Positions 1-10,170 of a stretch of DNA of 64,000 nt are shown in pieces (within the stretch, counting starts at the first letter, position 1; each line of letters starts with the position of its first letter). The translations under genes and the position numbers were made by a program. The stretch is from Streptomyces sp. DG2A-72 (lineage in GTDB: Bacteria > Actinomycetota > Actinomycetes > Streptomycetales > Streptomycetaceae): NCBI RefSeq assembly GCF_030499575.1, contig NZ_JASTLC010000001.1, forward strand, positions 9,572,001 through 9,636,000. The letters are read 5' to 3'. The notes under the pieces are model-generated. The model did not search any database and was not told the origin of the DNA. It was given only the letters and a program-made list of their open reading frames with translations.

Positions 1-325
1 TGGACGGAAACGGTGTTCATGCGATCACCGTAGGCCGAACCCCCGGCAGCGGGATCGGCCGAATGACCGAGGGACCTGCCGATGGCGCCGACCTTATGAC
101 CGAGGCGCGCGCCGGGGCGTGCGGGCGAGGGCGGGGCCGCATCCTCACCACGGACATCAGGACTTCGCGACGCAGCGCAAAGGTTCCTCGTCGGCGTCGT
201 CGGCGGTGCGACCACGTGACCAAGGCCGACGCCAAGAGCGTCACCCCGCCAGGAACCTGGTCCAGCTGCCCGGCCGCAAGGCCACCCACGCACCGCCCGG
301 TCAAGGCGAGTCTTTTCAACTCCTC

Positions 326-490
326 GCCGGTTCCCGTGACTTCACCAACCACCTCTTCGGCGAGCAGCCGGGGTACGCGTACGCCGGGAACCGGGTTCAC
401 ACCGCGACAGGCAACTTCGTACGACTCGAGACCGACTTGCCCATGGCGGACGGCGGACCCGTTGCTGTCCTGAGGAGGACTAGGCGCCCC
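326..490 (+). pseudogene. RHS/YD-repeat-like protein remnant
   Basis: One reading frame here translates to a stretch with TATGNFVRLETDLPMADG, the kind of segment found where the N-terminal domain of RHS/polymorphic-toxin proteins meets the first repeats (ATGNF...ETDLP...LRRT). There is no start signal, no YD repeats follow, and the frame runs into unrelated sequence. I read it as the leftover of a large RHS gene. The remainder of bases 1-598 shows no convincing gene: overlapping frames are open on both strands, as usual in high-G+C DNA, but none has a ribosome-binding site or a recognisable product. Identification rests on one short motif. Confidence 0.45.
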
Positions 491-598
491 AAGAATGTTG
501 AAGAAGTGACGTATTGCCACGTCTGGGAAAAGATGCGTGCTCTGTGACTCTGTGGTGATCTGGGTTGTGGAGGGGGTGAACCCAGAGGAGATGGTGAT

Positions 599-787
599 AT
601 GCCTTCCACTGACAAGGCGTTCGAGGACATCACGGGCGTCCGGAGCATCGACATCGAGGCGGCGCTCGACCCCGCGGAGCCCGACGGTGTCTTCCGCGAC
701 AGCCGGGAGTGCGCCGCACTGGCGCTGCTTTCCGCCGACACCAAGCTGCTGCTGTCCCCGCCGACCCCTCGCCCCAAGAAGGGCTGA
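599..787 (+). CDS. small peptide (62 aa), first gene of unknown cassette
   Basis: The ATG follows a good ribosome-binding site (GAGGAG, 6 nt upstream). The product is 62 aa: an acidic N-terminal two thirds (FEDITGVRSIDIEAALDPAE), one cysteine in SRECAAL, then a hydrophobic run and a basic proline-rich tail ending PTPRPKKG. It has no signal peptide, membrane segment or known domain. The next gene starts 22 bp downstream and the rest of the cassette is translationally coupled, so it is probably the promoter-proximal gene of one operon. Size and an acidic-leader/short-tail layout resemble a ribosomally made precursor peptide, but no known peptide-modifying enzyme (LanB/LanM, YcaO, radical SAM) is nearby. 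It could instead be a small structural or regulatory partner. Confidence 0.6.
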   Translation: MPSTDKAFEDITGVRSIDIEAALDPAEPDGVFRDSRECAALALLSADTKLLLSPPTPRPKKG

Positions 788-809
788 GCGGACCGACAGG
801 AGCAGCTGA

Positions 810-1520
810 ATGGAGCAGTCAGGCGCTACGACCCTCTTGCAGGGCGCGGTGCAGGACGTTGCGTCGGACGTGGTCTCCGCCCTGCGTGGCGGAGACCACG
901 TGCGAGTGTCCGGCACAGAGGCCGTGGACGGCCATGGGGGAAGCCTCGCGCTCGCCGCCGTACGCGTGTTGGGAGCGGATCTGCTGCTGCCGCACGTCCT
1001 CTTCCGCACCCCGCCCGTTCCCGAGACCCTCACCGTGTTCCGGGAGACCGTGGAGGCGTTCCCGCCCCGCGCGGACGCGGCTCCCACCGTCATGTGGAGC
1101 CACTGGGCCATGCGTTGCGCGCTACGGCGACTCGACCCGCCCCCGACCGGCCTGCCCGGCACGGACGCGACCGCGGAACCCGACGCCCACTGGCTCGACG
1201 AGGCGACCTGGCAGGTGCTGACGCATCAACTCGCCGTCCTGGCCCCGCTCGCGGTGCCCGGCGAGGACTGCGCGGTGGCCCGCGTGGCCCGGCGCCGCAC
1301 GGTCGACGTGGCCCGGGGCTTCGTACGGGCGGTGCGCCGCAGGGACTGGCAGCAGGCAGCCGGGGCCGGACGCTGGCTGACCCTGCTCGAGGACGTACCG
1401 GACGCACTCGGCCTCGAGGCGGGGCTGGACTTCGTGGAACTGATGGGCGGCACCGACCCCCGTGTGGCCCTCCAGGCACAGGCGGCACGCGTCATACGGG
1501 CCGCCGGAGCGCTCGTATGA
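810..1520 (+). CDS. uncharacterised 236-aa cassette protein
   Basis: ATG preceded by AGGAGCAGCTGA. I do not recognise the family. The N-terminal half contains alternating hydrophobic segments (GGSLALAAVRVLGADLLLPHVLF) [shown in part: positions about 45-67], and the C-terminal half is helical, arginine- and alanine-rich (VARVARRRTVDVARGF, then RAVRRRDWQQAAGAGRWL). No signal peptide or clear membrane segment is seen. Its stop codon overlaps the next start (ATGA at 1517-1520), so it is translationally coupled to the paralogue pair. The role probably lies within the same peptide or metabolite pathway as its neighbours; no function can be assigned from sequence. Confidence 0.75.
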   Translation: MEQSGATTLLQGAVQDVASDVVSALRGGDHVRVSGTEAVDGHGGSLALAAVRVLGADLLLPHVLFRTPPVPETLTVFRETVEAFPPRADAAPTVMWSHWAMRCALRRLDPPPTGLPGTDATAEPDAHWLDEATWQVLTHQLAVLAPLAVPGEDCAVARVARRRTVDVARGFVRAVRRRDWQQAAGAGRWLTLLEDVPDALGLEAGLDFVELMGGTDPRVALQAQAARVIRAAGALV

Positions 1521-2482
1521 CGGCAATGGACGTCAGCGAGATCCGGGAAGTGGCAGCGGGCGCCTTCGCCTGGCTGTCCGCGCACCGCGGCGACTTCACG
1601 CTGGGGGACGACGCGCTCACCGCGGACGGCCACGTGGACGCCACCTGGAAACCACTCGGGGAACTGGCCCAGACCTGCGCGAGCGTAGGCGCGCACACTC
1701 CGCCGTCGGACCCGCTGCACGCATGTGCCTGCGACCTGTTGCGGTTCGCGTGGCAGCAGACCGGCCGGGGCGAGCTGTTCCTCCGGCTCCAGGCGCTGGA
1801 GCCCTTCGCGACGTACCCGCTGGAGGTCTACTCCGTCTTCGCCGCGGCCGGACTGCGGCACTCCGGGTACGAGGCCGCCGCCGCCACGACGGCCCGCACC
1901 CGGGGCTGGCGGCTGACCGAGCAGGAACCGACCCGCCGGCTCGGCGTCCTGAAGGCCGAGCATCGCAGCGGCATCCACCGGCCGGAACAGGACACGCAGG
2001 TGCTGCGCCGGACCTGGCTGGGCGGACTGCCGGAACCATGGACGTTCGAGCGCTCCTCGGGGTACGCGCTCACCCACGTCGTCTTCCACCTCACCGACTG
2101 GGGCCGCACCCCCGAGGGCGTCCCCGCGGACCTGGCCGCCTACCTCGCCGACTGGCTGCCGCCCTGGCTCGACACCTGCCTGGACGCCGGGATGTGGGAC
2201 CTGAGCTGCGAGCTGCTGATCGTCGCCGCGAGCCTCCCGTCCCCACCCCACCCCGGGACCCTTCAGCACGCCTGGCCGCGGATCGCGCGGGCGCAGCACG
2301 CCTCGGGCGCGCTCCCGGAGCAGGGCCCGCGGGGCGACGCCGGAGCAGATCCGGAGCCGGACTTCCGCCGCTGCTACCACTCCACGTTGATGGCCGCGTT
2401 CGCGGCGGCACAGACCCTCAAGTGCCTTACGGGCGAGGGCGGTATGCACCACCGGTACGGGGAACAAGGAGTGCCCGGATGA
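1517..2482 (+). CDS. uncharacterised protein, first of a paralogous pair (321 aa)
   Basis: Starts in the ATGA overlap with the previous gene. It shares its architecture with the next gene: a W-rich N-terminus (AFAWLSAHRGDF), a central THVVFHLTDWG motif near residue 197, then YLADWLPPWLDTCLDAGMWD, and a C-terminal RRCYHSTLMAAFAAA. The spacing of aromatic/His/Asp motifs between alpha-helical stretches, with a Q/DG-like segment before the C-terminal YH motif, suggests an all-helical alpha/alpha-toroid-like fold; that is inference. From memory it resembles actinobacterial proteins carried as a DUF (possibly DUF6895), but I cannot verify this. It is probably soluble and cytoplasmic, with no signal or membrane segment. 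Confidence 0.75.
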   Translation: MTAMDVSEIREVAAGAFAWLSAHRGDFTLGDDALTADGHVDATWKPLGELAQTCASVGAHTPPSDPLHACACDLLRFAWQQTGRGELFLRLQALEPFATYPLEVYSVFAAAGLRHSGYEAAAATTARTRGWRLTEQEPTRRLGVLKAEHRSGIHRPEQDTQVLRRTWLGGLPEPWTFERSSGYALTHVVFHLTDWGRTPEGVPADLAAYLADWLPPWLDTCLDAGMWDLSCELLIVAASLPSPPHPGTLQHAWPRIARAQHASGALPEQGPRGDAGADPEPDFRRCYHSTLMAAFAAAQTLKCLTGEGGMHHRYGEQGVPG

Positions 2483-3399
2483 CCGACACCCGTCTGATAC
2501 ACACCGTCGGCGTCCGCGCCCTGGAGTGGCTGTGGGCCCATCGCGACGGATTCCGCCTGGAGCCCGACGTCGATCCGGAAGTGGGCTTCCTGGAGCGCTT
2601 CAAACCGGTCGGCGAACTGGCCCTGATCTGCCGGGTGTTGTTCCGCGAAGGCGTGGCCGGATCACAGCAGGCCGAGCTGGCGCGCAAGCTCGTGGACCAC
2701 ACCTGGCGGCACACGCTGGACGGCGGTCGCATGCTGGTCCGCGGGCAGCGCATCGAGCCGCTCTCGCCCATCCCGTTCGAGGTGTACCTCCCGTACAAGG
2801 AACTCGGGTACAGCGAACCCGAGGTGGAGCGCGCCACCGTCCTCTACCACCGGCTCGACAGCTGGGCGGCCCTCGAACTGGACCCGACCCGACGTCTTGG
2901 ACTGGCCGCGTTCCAGCGCCGCTTCGGCCTCACGCCCAGCCCGCCCGAGGCGGACCTCGTCGGCGCCACCTGGCTGGCCCGCACGCCCGAGCCCTGGACG
3001 GTCAGCGGGCACATCGCCTACGACGTCACCCACGCGGTGTTCCATCTCACCGACTGGGGAGAGCACCCCGAGGGCCTGCCGCCGGACATCGCCGACTACC
3101 TCGCCATGTGGCTGCCCGTCTGGATCGACGACTGGCTGGACCTGAAGCGCTGGGACCTGCTCGGCGAACTCCTCGTCGTCGACGCCTGTCTGCCCCGCCC
3201 CACCCTGGACGCACGGGCCTGGGAGGGCTTCGCCGCCGCACAGCAGCCAGACGGTGCCATGCCCGCCTTCGGGACGATGCCCGAGGGCGATCCGGACGAG
3301 GTGTTCGACCTCGTCTACCACCCGACGCTGGTCGCCGCCTTCGCGTCCCTGCTGGCCACCTCCCGCGCCCTCTCCGAGCTGGCGCACGCCACCCCATGA
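2479..3399 (+). CDS. uncharacterised protein, second of a paralogous pair (306 aa)
   Basis: Starts in an ATGA overlap with its paralogue. The conserved blocks are in the same order: ALEWLWAHRDGF at the N-terminus, THAVFHLTDWG in the middle, YLAMWLPVWIDDWLD, WDLLGELLVVDACLP, and VYHPTLVAAFAS near the C-terminus. Similarity to the upstream gene is obvious but the two are clearly diverged, so this is an old duplication and not a recent tandem copy. That both were kept, coupled, suggests a heteromeric complex or successive steps. No catalytic signature of a known enzyme is visible; invariant H, D and W residues in FHLTDWG are the best candidates for an active or binding site. Confidence 0.75.
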   Translation: MTDTRLIHTVGVRALEWLWAHRDGFRLEPDVDPEVGFLERFKPVGELALICRVLFREGVAGSQQAELARKLVDHTWRHTLDGGRMLVRGQRIEPLSPIPFEVYLPYKELGYSEPEVERATVLYHRLDSWAALELDPTRRLGLAAFQRRFGLTPSPPEADLVGATWLARTPEPWTVSGHIAYDVTHAVFHLTDWGEHPEGLPPDIADYLAMWLPVWIDDWLDLKRWDLLGELLVVDACLPRPTLDARAWEGFAAAQQPDGAMPAFGTMPEGDPDEVFDLVYHPTLVAAFASLLATSRALSELAHATP

Positions 3400-4475
3400 C
3401 CGGCCGCTCCACGCCCTGGCCGGGCGGCGCCGACGACATCGACCAGGACGGCACGGGCGGCCCCCTCGGCAGCGACGACACGGTGCGGGAGCGGCTGGAG
3501 AGCGCCGTCCACGCCGTCGACGCGCCCGACGTCGTCTTCGCCGTCTCCCGGGCCGGTCACCGCACCCTGCACTGCGGCGGCACGGCCCCGCCCCCGCCGG
3601 TCCCCCGCGAAGACCTGCGGTACGAGATCGGGTCGGCGTCCAAGACGTTCACCGGACTGCTGCTGGCCCAGCTCGTCCAGCGCGGCCTGCTGACCGGCGG
3701 CGAGCCGGCCGCCGCCTGCCTGGACCCGGCCCGGCGGACCGATCCGGCCCCGGTGACGCTCGCCCACCTCATCACGCACACCGCCGGACTGCCCGCCCTG
3801 CCGGCCGACTTCTACGTGCGGGCGATTCCCGCCTGGCGCACCAACCCCTACGGCCACTATCCCGCCGAGCGCGTGACCCGGGCGTTCCTGCGACACCGCC
3901 CCCGGCACCGGCCCGGCACACGGTGGGAGTACTCCAACTTCGGCGTCGCCGTGCTCGGCCACGCCCTCGCCGCGGTCACGGGCACGGCCTGGGACGAGCT
4001 GCTCGGCGCACACGTACTGCGTCCGCTCGGCCTGAGCGGCACCGCGCTGCGGCCGCAGGACCCGAAGACCGACGCCGTCGGACACGGCAAGGACGCCCGC
4101 ACCCGCACCGCCGCGTTCGACGCGGGCGGCTTCCAGGCGGCGGGTGCCGTCCGCGCCACCCCGCACGACCTGCTGACCTTCCTCGAAGCCCACCTCGACC
4201 CGGCCGGCTCCCCGCTGGCCGACGCACTGCGGGCGGTGCGCACGCCCCTGCTCCGCCGCGGTCTTGGACACCGGCACGTGCACACGATGGCGTGGTTCCG
4301 GCACCCCACGAACGGCGGGCCGATGTACTTCCACAGCGGGGCGACCCTCGGCCAGCAGGCGTTCCTCGGCTTCAGGCCCGACACGGGCACGGCCCTGGTC
4401 GCGCTGTGCACCCGCCGGTTCCGCGCCCGCGACTCCTTCGTCGCCACCGCGTACGCGCTCCTCGCGGAGGAGTAG
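3396..4475 (+). CDS. SxxK serine hydrolase (class C beta-lactamase/DD-peptidase family)
   Basis: 359 aa, starting in an ATGA overlap (3396-3399). All three active-site elements of the family are present: SxxK in IGSASKTFTG near residue 79, YxN in WEYSNFGVAVLG near residue 180, and HSG in YFHSGATLGQQ in the C-terminal part. Family members hydrolyse beta-lactams, D-amino-acid peptides or esters, and several act as esterases or transacylases in natural-product pathways. There is no signal peptide, so a cytoplasmic role is likely, which argues against a cell-wall peptidase and for a tailoring or maturation enzyme of this cassette. It is the last gene; a hairpin follows. Confidence 0.85.
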   Translation: MTGRSTPWPGGADDIDQDGTGGPLGSDDTVRERLESAVHAVDAPDVVFAVSRAGHRTLHCGGTAPPPPVPREDLRYEIGSASKTFTGLLLAQLVQRGLLTGGEPAAACLDPARRTDPAPVTLAHLITHTAGLPALPADFYVRAIPAWRTNPYGHYPAERVTRAFLRHRPRHRPGTRWEYSNFGVAVLGHALAAVTGTAWDELLGAHVLRPLGLSGTALRPQDPKTDAVGHGKDARTRTAAFDAGGFQAAGAVRATPHDLLTFLEAHLDPAGSPLADALRAVRTPLLRRGLGHRHVHTMAWFRHPTNGGPMYFHSGATLGQQAFLGFRPDTGTALVALCTRRFRARDSFVATAYALLAEE

Positions 4476-4494
4476 CAGGCAGCGGGGGGCGGAC

Positions 4495-4519
4495 GGTGCG
4501 GGAGCATCGCCCCCGCACC
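4495..4519 (+). terminator. hairpin after the serine-hydrolase cassette
   Basis: Perfect 8-bp arms (GGTGCGGG / CCCGCACC) around a 9-nt loop, in the gap between the convergent cassette and protease genes. No T-run follows, as is usual in Streptomyces. It may serve both strands. Confidence 0.5.
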
Positions 4520-4550
4520 CGACGTCGTACGACACCCGCAGTCTCCGCAC

Positions 4551-5924
4551 CTACAGCTTCTGCCACAGGGCCGGAGTGGCACTCGGCGACCACACGCCCC
4601 GCGCCTGGTGGGTCTGCAGGCACTGGTAGCGCACACCGGAGTGGGTCACCGTGGTGCCGGCCTCGTAGACGTGGCCGGCGGCCCATGCGTTCTGCACCCC
4701 GTTGTCCTGCTGAGCGGGCGGCAGGGCCTCGGCGGACGCGGTCTTCAGGACGAGGCCGAAGTCCTTGAGGATCGGGTTGACCGGCTGGTAGTAGGTGGTC
4801 CCGCCGCTGGCGCAGTCGCCCGAGCCGCCGGAGGTCACGCCCTGCGCCTGGCTGCCGGAGACGTACGGGCCGCCGGAGTCGCCCGGCTCGGCGCACACGG
4901 TGGTCTTGGTCACGCCGTCGACGGTGCCCTGGGAGTAGTCGACACTCGTGTCGTGCTGCTCGATTTTGCCGCAGCGCCATCCGGTGGTGGAGCCGGAGCG
5001 GCAGATCGACGCCCCCACGAGTGCCTGGACCGAGCCGGTGATCTCCGTCTTCTCGCCGCCCTCGCCCTTGACATCCGGCGTGGCGGTCCAGGCGGTGTTG
5101 ACGCCGACCCAGGACATGTCCTTGCCGGGGAACGTGGAGGCCTTGAACGTGCCCTGGTCGGCCTTGTTGTAGCCGGTGGTCTTGTCGCCCGTGTCGCCGC
5201 AGTGGCCGGCCGAGGCGAAGCCCTGCTGCGTGCCCTTGGTGACGGAGAAGCCGACGGAACAGCGGGCCGTGGTCTCGATGTAGTAGGCGTCGCCGCCGAC
5301 GATGTCCGCCAGCAGCCGTGGCCGTGCCGAAGACACGCGGACGCCGACGTTCTGACCCTGGACGCCGGCCGCCTTGATGAAGGCGGTGGCGGCCGACTGC
5401 CTGACCGCCTCGACGACGACCCGGTTCGCCGGTACGTCGACGTACCAGACCGGCGTGTCCCGTGTCGTGACCCGGGCGGCGGCCGTGTCCAGCTTCTCCT
5501 TGACGGCCTGCAGCTCGCTCAGCGTCCGCTTGACGACCGCGGCCTTCGCGCCCTGGGCCCGGATGGCGGGCACGTCGGCGGCCCGCGTGGTCGCGACGGT
5601 GAGTTCGGCGGAGGTCGCCCCCCGCACCCAGGCCCCCGCGAAGCGCTCGCCCAGGGCGTTGCGGAGACGGCCCGCGCGGACGCCCGCCTCCGCCTCGTTG
5701 ACCAGACGCTCGGCCGCCTGGCCCGGCGTCAGCCCGAGGTCACGCTGCAGGGCACGCAGCAGCGCCGCCGACGGCCGGTCGGCGCCGACCGTCTGCGCGG
5801 CGGTGGACCCGGGCACCGGCTTGGGTGGCTCGGCCGCCGCGGTCGAGGTGATCCCGGTGAGGGCGAGGATCCCGAGAGCGGTCAGGGCGGTGCGGCGACC
5901 GGCCGCGGCATGTCTGCCGATCAT
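4551..5924 (-). CDS. streptogrisin C-like secreted serine protease with chitin-binding tail
   Basis: 457 aa, the same length as I recall for the streptogrisin C precursor. The start at 5924 is fixed by GGAGG 8 nt upstream; the longer in-frame extension lacks a ribosome-binding site. Order: signal peptide (TALTALGILALTG), a long alpha-lytic-type pro-region of about 170 aa, then the chymotrypsin-fold S1E protease with His in FASAGHCG, Asp in GKDMSW and Ser in GDSGGPY, and cysteine pairs typical of the family. The last ~45 aa (AWAAGHVYEAGTTV to the C-terminus, with several Trp/Tyr) is a CBM5/12-type carbohydrate-binding module that would anchor it to chitin-like material. The product is secreted and self-processed. 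Divergent from the methyltransferase gene. Confidence 0.9.
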   Translation of the reverse strand: MIGRHAAAGRRTALTALGILALTGITSTAAAEPPKPVPGSTAAQTVGADRPSAALLRALQRDLGLTPGQAAERLVNEAEAGVRAGRLRNALGERFAGAWVRGATSAELTVATTRAADVPAIRAQGAKAAVVKRTLSELQAVKEKLDTAAARVTTRDTPVWYVDVPANRVVVEAVRQSAATAFIKAAGVQGQNVGVRVSSARPRLLADIVGGDAYYIETTARCSVGFSVTKGTQQGFASAGHCGDTGDKTTGYNKADQGTFKASTFPGKDMSWVGVNTAWTATPDVKGEGGEKTEITGSVQALVGASICRSGSTTGWRCGKIEQHDTSVDYSQGTVDGVTKTTVCAEPGDSGGPYVSGSQAQGVTSGGSGDCASGGTTYYQPVNPILKDFGLVLKTASAEALPPAQQDNGVQNAWAAGHVYEAGTTVTHSGVRYQCLQTHQARGVWSPSATPALWQKL

Positions 5925-6091
5925 GCGATGTACCTCCATCGAGTACGGGTGAGAATGCGACGGAGTCCAGGCGTTTACGGAAAGACATGAGTTCATGTCA
6001 AAGGGGCCGAGTTTTCGCGCTTTGGGGGACGTTGAGGGTGCCATGTGCGCTATGCAGGCTGAGCGCGAACCGGATGAGAGGAAGGACCGAC

Positions 6092-6883
6092 GTGGCCGAC
6101 TACGCACTGACCCTCAGCGACTCGGAGATCGAGCGCTACCGGCTCATGGCCGATGCCGCCGAGCGGCGGGAACGCGATCTGTGGGTGGCCGCCGGCGCGG
6201 TGCCCGGCGCGCGGATCGCCGATGTGGGATGCGGACCGGGCGCGATCGCGGTGCGGCTGGCGGGCATGGCGGCCCCGGACGGTGCCGTATGGGCGGTCGA
6301 CCGGGACGGCGACGCGCTGGCCGTCGCCTCCGCACTCGCCGCACGAACCGGCGTACCCGTGCACACCGTCGGCGGATCCGCCGCCGCCACCGGGCTGGCC
6401 GAGGGCACCTTCGACCTGGTGATGCTGCGGCATGTGCTGGCCCACAACGGCGGCCGTGAGCAGGCGATCGTCGACCATCTCGGCACGCTGGCCCGGCCCG
6501 GCGGCGCGGTGTACCTCGTGGACGTCGACCTGAGCTCCTCCGGTCTACGGCACGCCCCTCCCGAGTTCGACGAGATGGACGACCGCTACCGCGAACTGCA
6601 CCGGCGCCGCGGCAACGACCTGACCGTGGGCACCCGGCTCGACGAACTGCTCACCGCCGCGGGCCTGGAAGTCGTCACCTTCGAAGGCCACATCGACGTC
6701 TTCGCGCCCCCGCCCGGCATGCGCGGACCCGTCTGGGCCGCCCGCGACACCCTCGTCGCCGAAGGCCTGGCCACCCCCGGCGACATCGCCCGCTGGGACG
6801 ACGCCTTCCGGCGGGCCGAGCACACGGCGAGCGGACGCCGCTTCTTCGCCGCCAACTTCATCGCCGTCGGCCGACGCCCCTGA
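6092..6883 (+). CDS. SAM-dependent methyltransferase (class I)
   Basis: 263 aa. GTG start at 6092 preceded by GAGAGGAAGG at a good distance. SAM-binding motif I is IADVGCGPGAIAVRLAG near residues 41-57, followed by the acidic residue ending strand 2 (VWAVDRDGD) and motif post-I (FDLVMLRHVLAH). This is the methyltransferase type 11/25 fold; the substrate cannot be told. Divergently transcribed from the protease with a ~167-bp gap that must hold both promoters. No operon partner on its strand. Confidence 0.85.
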   Translation: MADYALTLSDSEIERYRLMADAAERRERDLWVAAGAVPGARIADVGCGPGAIAVRLAGMAAPDGAVWAVDRDGDALAVASALAARTGVPVHTVGGSAAATGLAEGTFDLVMLRHVLAHNGGREQAIVDHLGTLARPGGAVYLVDVDLSSSGLRHAPPEFDEMDDRYRELHRRRGNDLTVGTRLDELLTAAGLEVVTFEGHIDVFAPPPGMRGPVWAARDTLVAEGLATPGDIARWDDAFRRAEHTASGRRFFAANFIAVGRRP

Positions 6884-6928
6884 CAGCCGCTTCGGGCCGG
6901 CTCACGCGCAGGTCACCTCGGCAGACGG

Positions 6929-7806
6929 TCAGCCTTCGCGGCGCAGCGCCGCCGGTGTCGTACCGAGGTGGGAGCGGAACACCCTGGTCAGGTGCTCCTG
7001 GTGGGAGAACCCGCACGCGGCTGCCACTTGCGCGATCGGCAGGGTGCCCGCACGCAGCAGCCGGGCCGCCTGCTCCACCCGCACTCGCACGAGATACCGG
7101 TGTGGAGGGCACCCGGTGCGGGCCTTGAACCGCCGGGCGAACTGGCTGACGCTCAGCCCGGTGGCCGATGCGAGGTCCGCCAGCGAGAGCGGCTCGGAGA
7201 GCCGGGCGTCGAGAAGTTCCCGGACGGCCGCGAACTGCCGGTCGCTGAGCCCTACTTGGCGGCCGGCCGGCTCGGCGTCACGCTGCCGCACACTGTGCCG
7301 GCGCGCCAGCTGCGCCGCCGTCATGAGAGCGAGTCGGTCCGCGTAGACGGCCCCGCTGGGCTCCCAGTGTCGTACGACTCCGTCGAGCGTGAGCACGAGC
7401 TGTTCCAGCAGCGGGTCCGTGCTGCCGAACTCCTCCTTCAACCGCACGGTCCGCTCGTCGTCCGCCGTCGCCTGGAGCGCGGCGTCCGAGAGGTAGACGT
7501 GCACCGTGCTGAGATGGCCGCCGAGTTCCACGTCCAGCTCTGTGGCGGCCGGATGCAGGAACAGGCCGCCGGGGGCACCTGCCGGGCGGCGGTCAGTCCC
7601 CGGCGCCCGCGCCGGACGGTCACGGGTCCGTCCAGGTGCAGGATCAGCAGATGGCTGTCGGCTCCGGGGAAGGCGTCCCGGTACGGCACTTCCCGCTGCG
7701 TCGACACGAACAGCCGCTCCCAGCCGAGCCCCGCGCTGCTGCGGACGGGACGCACGCCCGGCCGCGCCAGGATGCCGTGGGTGTCACCGAGTCCCATCTC
7801 GCCCAT
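6929..7806 (-). pseudogene. AraC-family regulator, frameshifted
   Basis: Two frames together make one AraC protein. The N-terminal sensor half starts at ATG 7806 behind GAAGGAGAG and reads GLGWERLFVSTQREVPYRDA onward. The C-terminal half continues in another frame, reading GGLFLHPAATELDVELGGHL, and ends in the two-HTH DNA-binding domain (SLADLASATGLSVSQFARRF, FSHQEHLTRVFRSHLG). The switch falls at a run of five G (plus strand 7571-7575); one more base there would restore a single ~290-aa frame. So it is either a homopolymer sequencing error or a real inactivating deletion. It lies divergent to the hydroxyquinol-pathway gene and is its likely activator. Confidence 0.75.
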
Positions 7807-7987
7807 ACGGCTCTCCTTCGCGCCCCGGTCAGTCTCCCGGTCCCGCGCTCACGTGGGCAAGCGGCAGCGGGTGTCGCCGTTTTCGTGCAGCGGGATGCGG
7901 CGATTGTGCAGGCGCGACGCGCCACCGGGTACGGATACTGGCGCAGACGCCTCGACCCCCACAGAGCACAGCATGGAGAGCGGCCTC

Positions 7988-9925
<1,938 letters not shown>

Positions 9926-9971
9926 ACAGCCTTTTCTCTCACGGTTTTTGACAGAGCTTCACGGAGACAGC

Positions 9972-10170
9972 ATGAGCGCGCCTGAGCAGCACTACGACAC
10001 CGACGTCCTCGTCATCGGCAGCGGCCCCGCCGGCGGTACCGCGGCCCTGCTGCTGGCGACCTACGGGGTGCACACCCACCTGGTCACCAAGTACGGGTGG
10101 CTCGCGGACACTCCACGCGCCCACATCACCAACCAGCGCGCGATGGAGGTCTTCCGGGATCTCGGCTCCG
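9972..10170 (+). pseudogene. FAD-dependent aromatic hydroxylase, N-terminal fragment
   Basis: ATG 9972 follows CACGGAGACAG. About 65 aa of a PheA/TfdB-type flavin hydroxylase are present: FAD-binding GSGPAGGTAALLLATYG, then RAHITNQRAMEVFRDLG, a signature of this family. After the last motif the frame runs into unrelated sequence, and the rest of the protein (about 500 aa expected, with the DG and GD FAD motifs) is absent. In an intact operon this enzyme would supply hydroxyquinol to the preceding fusion enzyme. The 3' part is lost at a chimeric join around 10165-10175. Confidence 0.8.

Noticed and set aside
2526..3395. N-terminal extension of the serine hydrolase
   Set aside because: Arginine/proline-rich shadow of the paralogue gene in another frame; the hydrolase starts at the ATGA overlap.
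599..4475. Calling the cassette a known RiPP class (lanthipeptide, linaridin, lasso, thiopeptide)
   Set aside because: No LanB/LanM/LanC, YcaO, lasso B/C, radical SAM or linaridin-type enzyme is present; core residues of the peptide do not match these classes.
5925..6107. N-terminal extension of the streptogrisin-like protease
   Set aside because: No ribosome-binding site, no homology-like features, and it would bury the signal peptide 61 residues inside.
6968..7987. Long plus-strand extension ahead of the maleylacetate reductase fusion
   Set aside because: It is antisense to the AraC gene, shows no protein family, and the good ribosome-binding site is at 7988.
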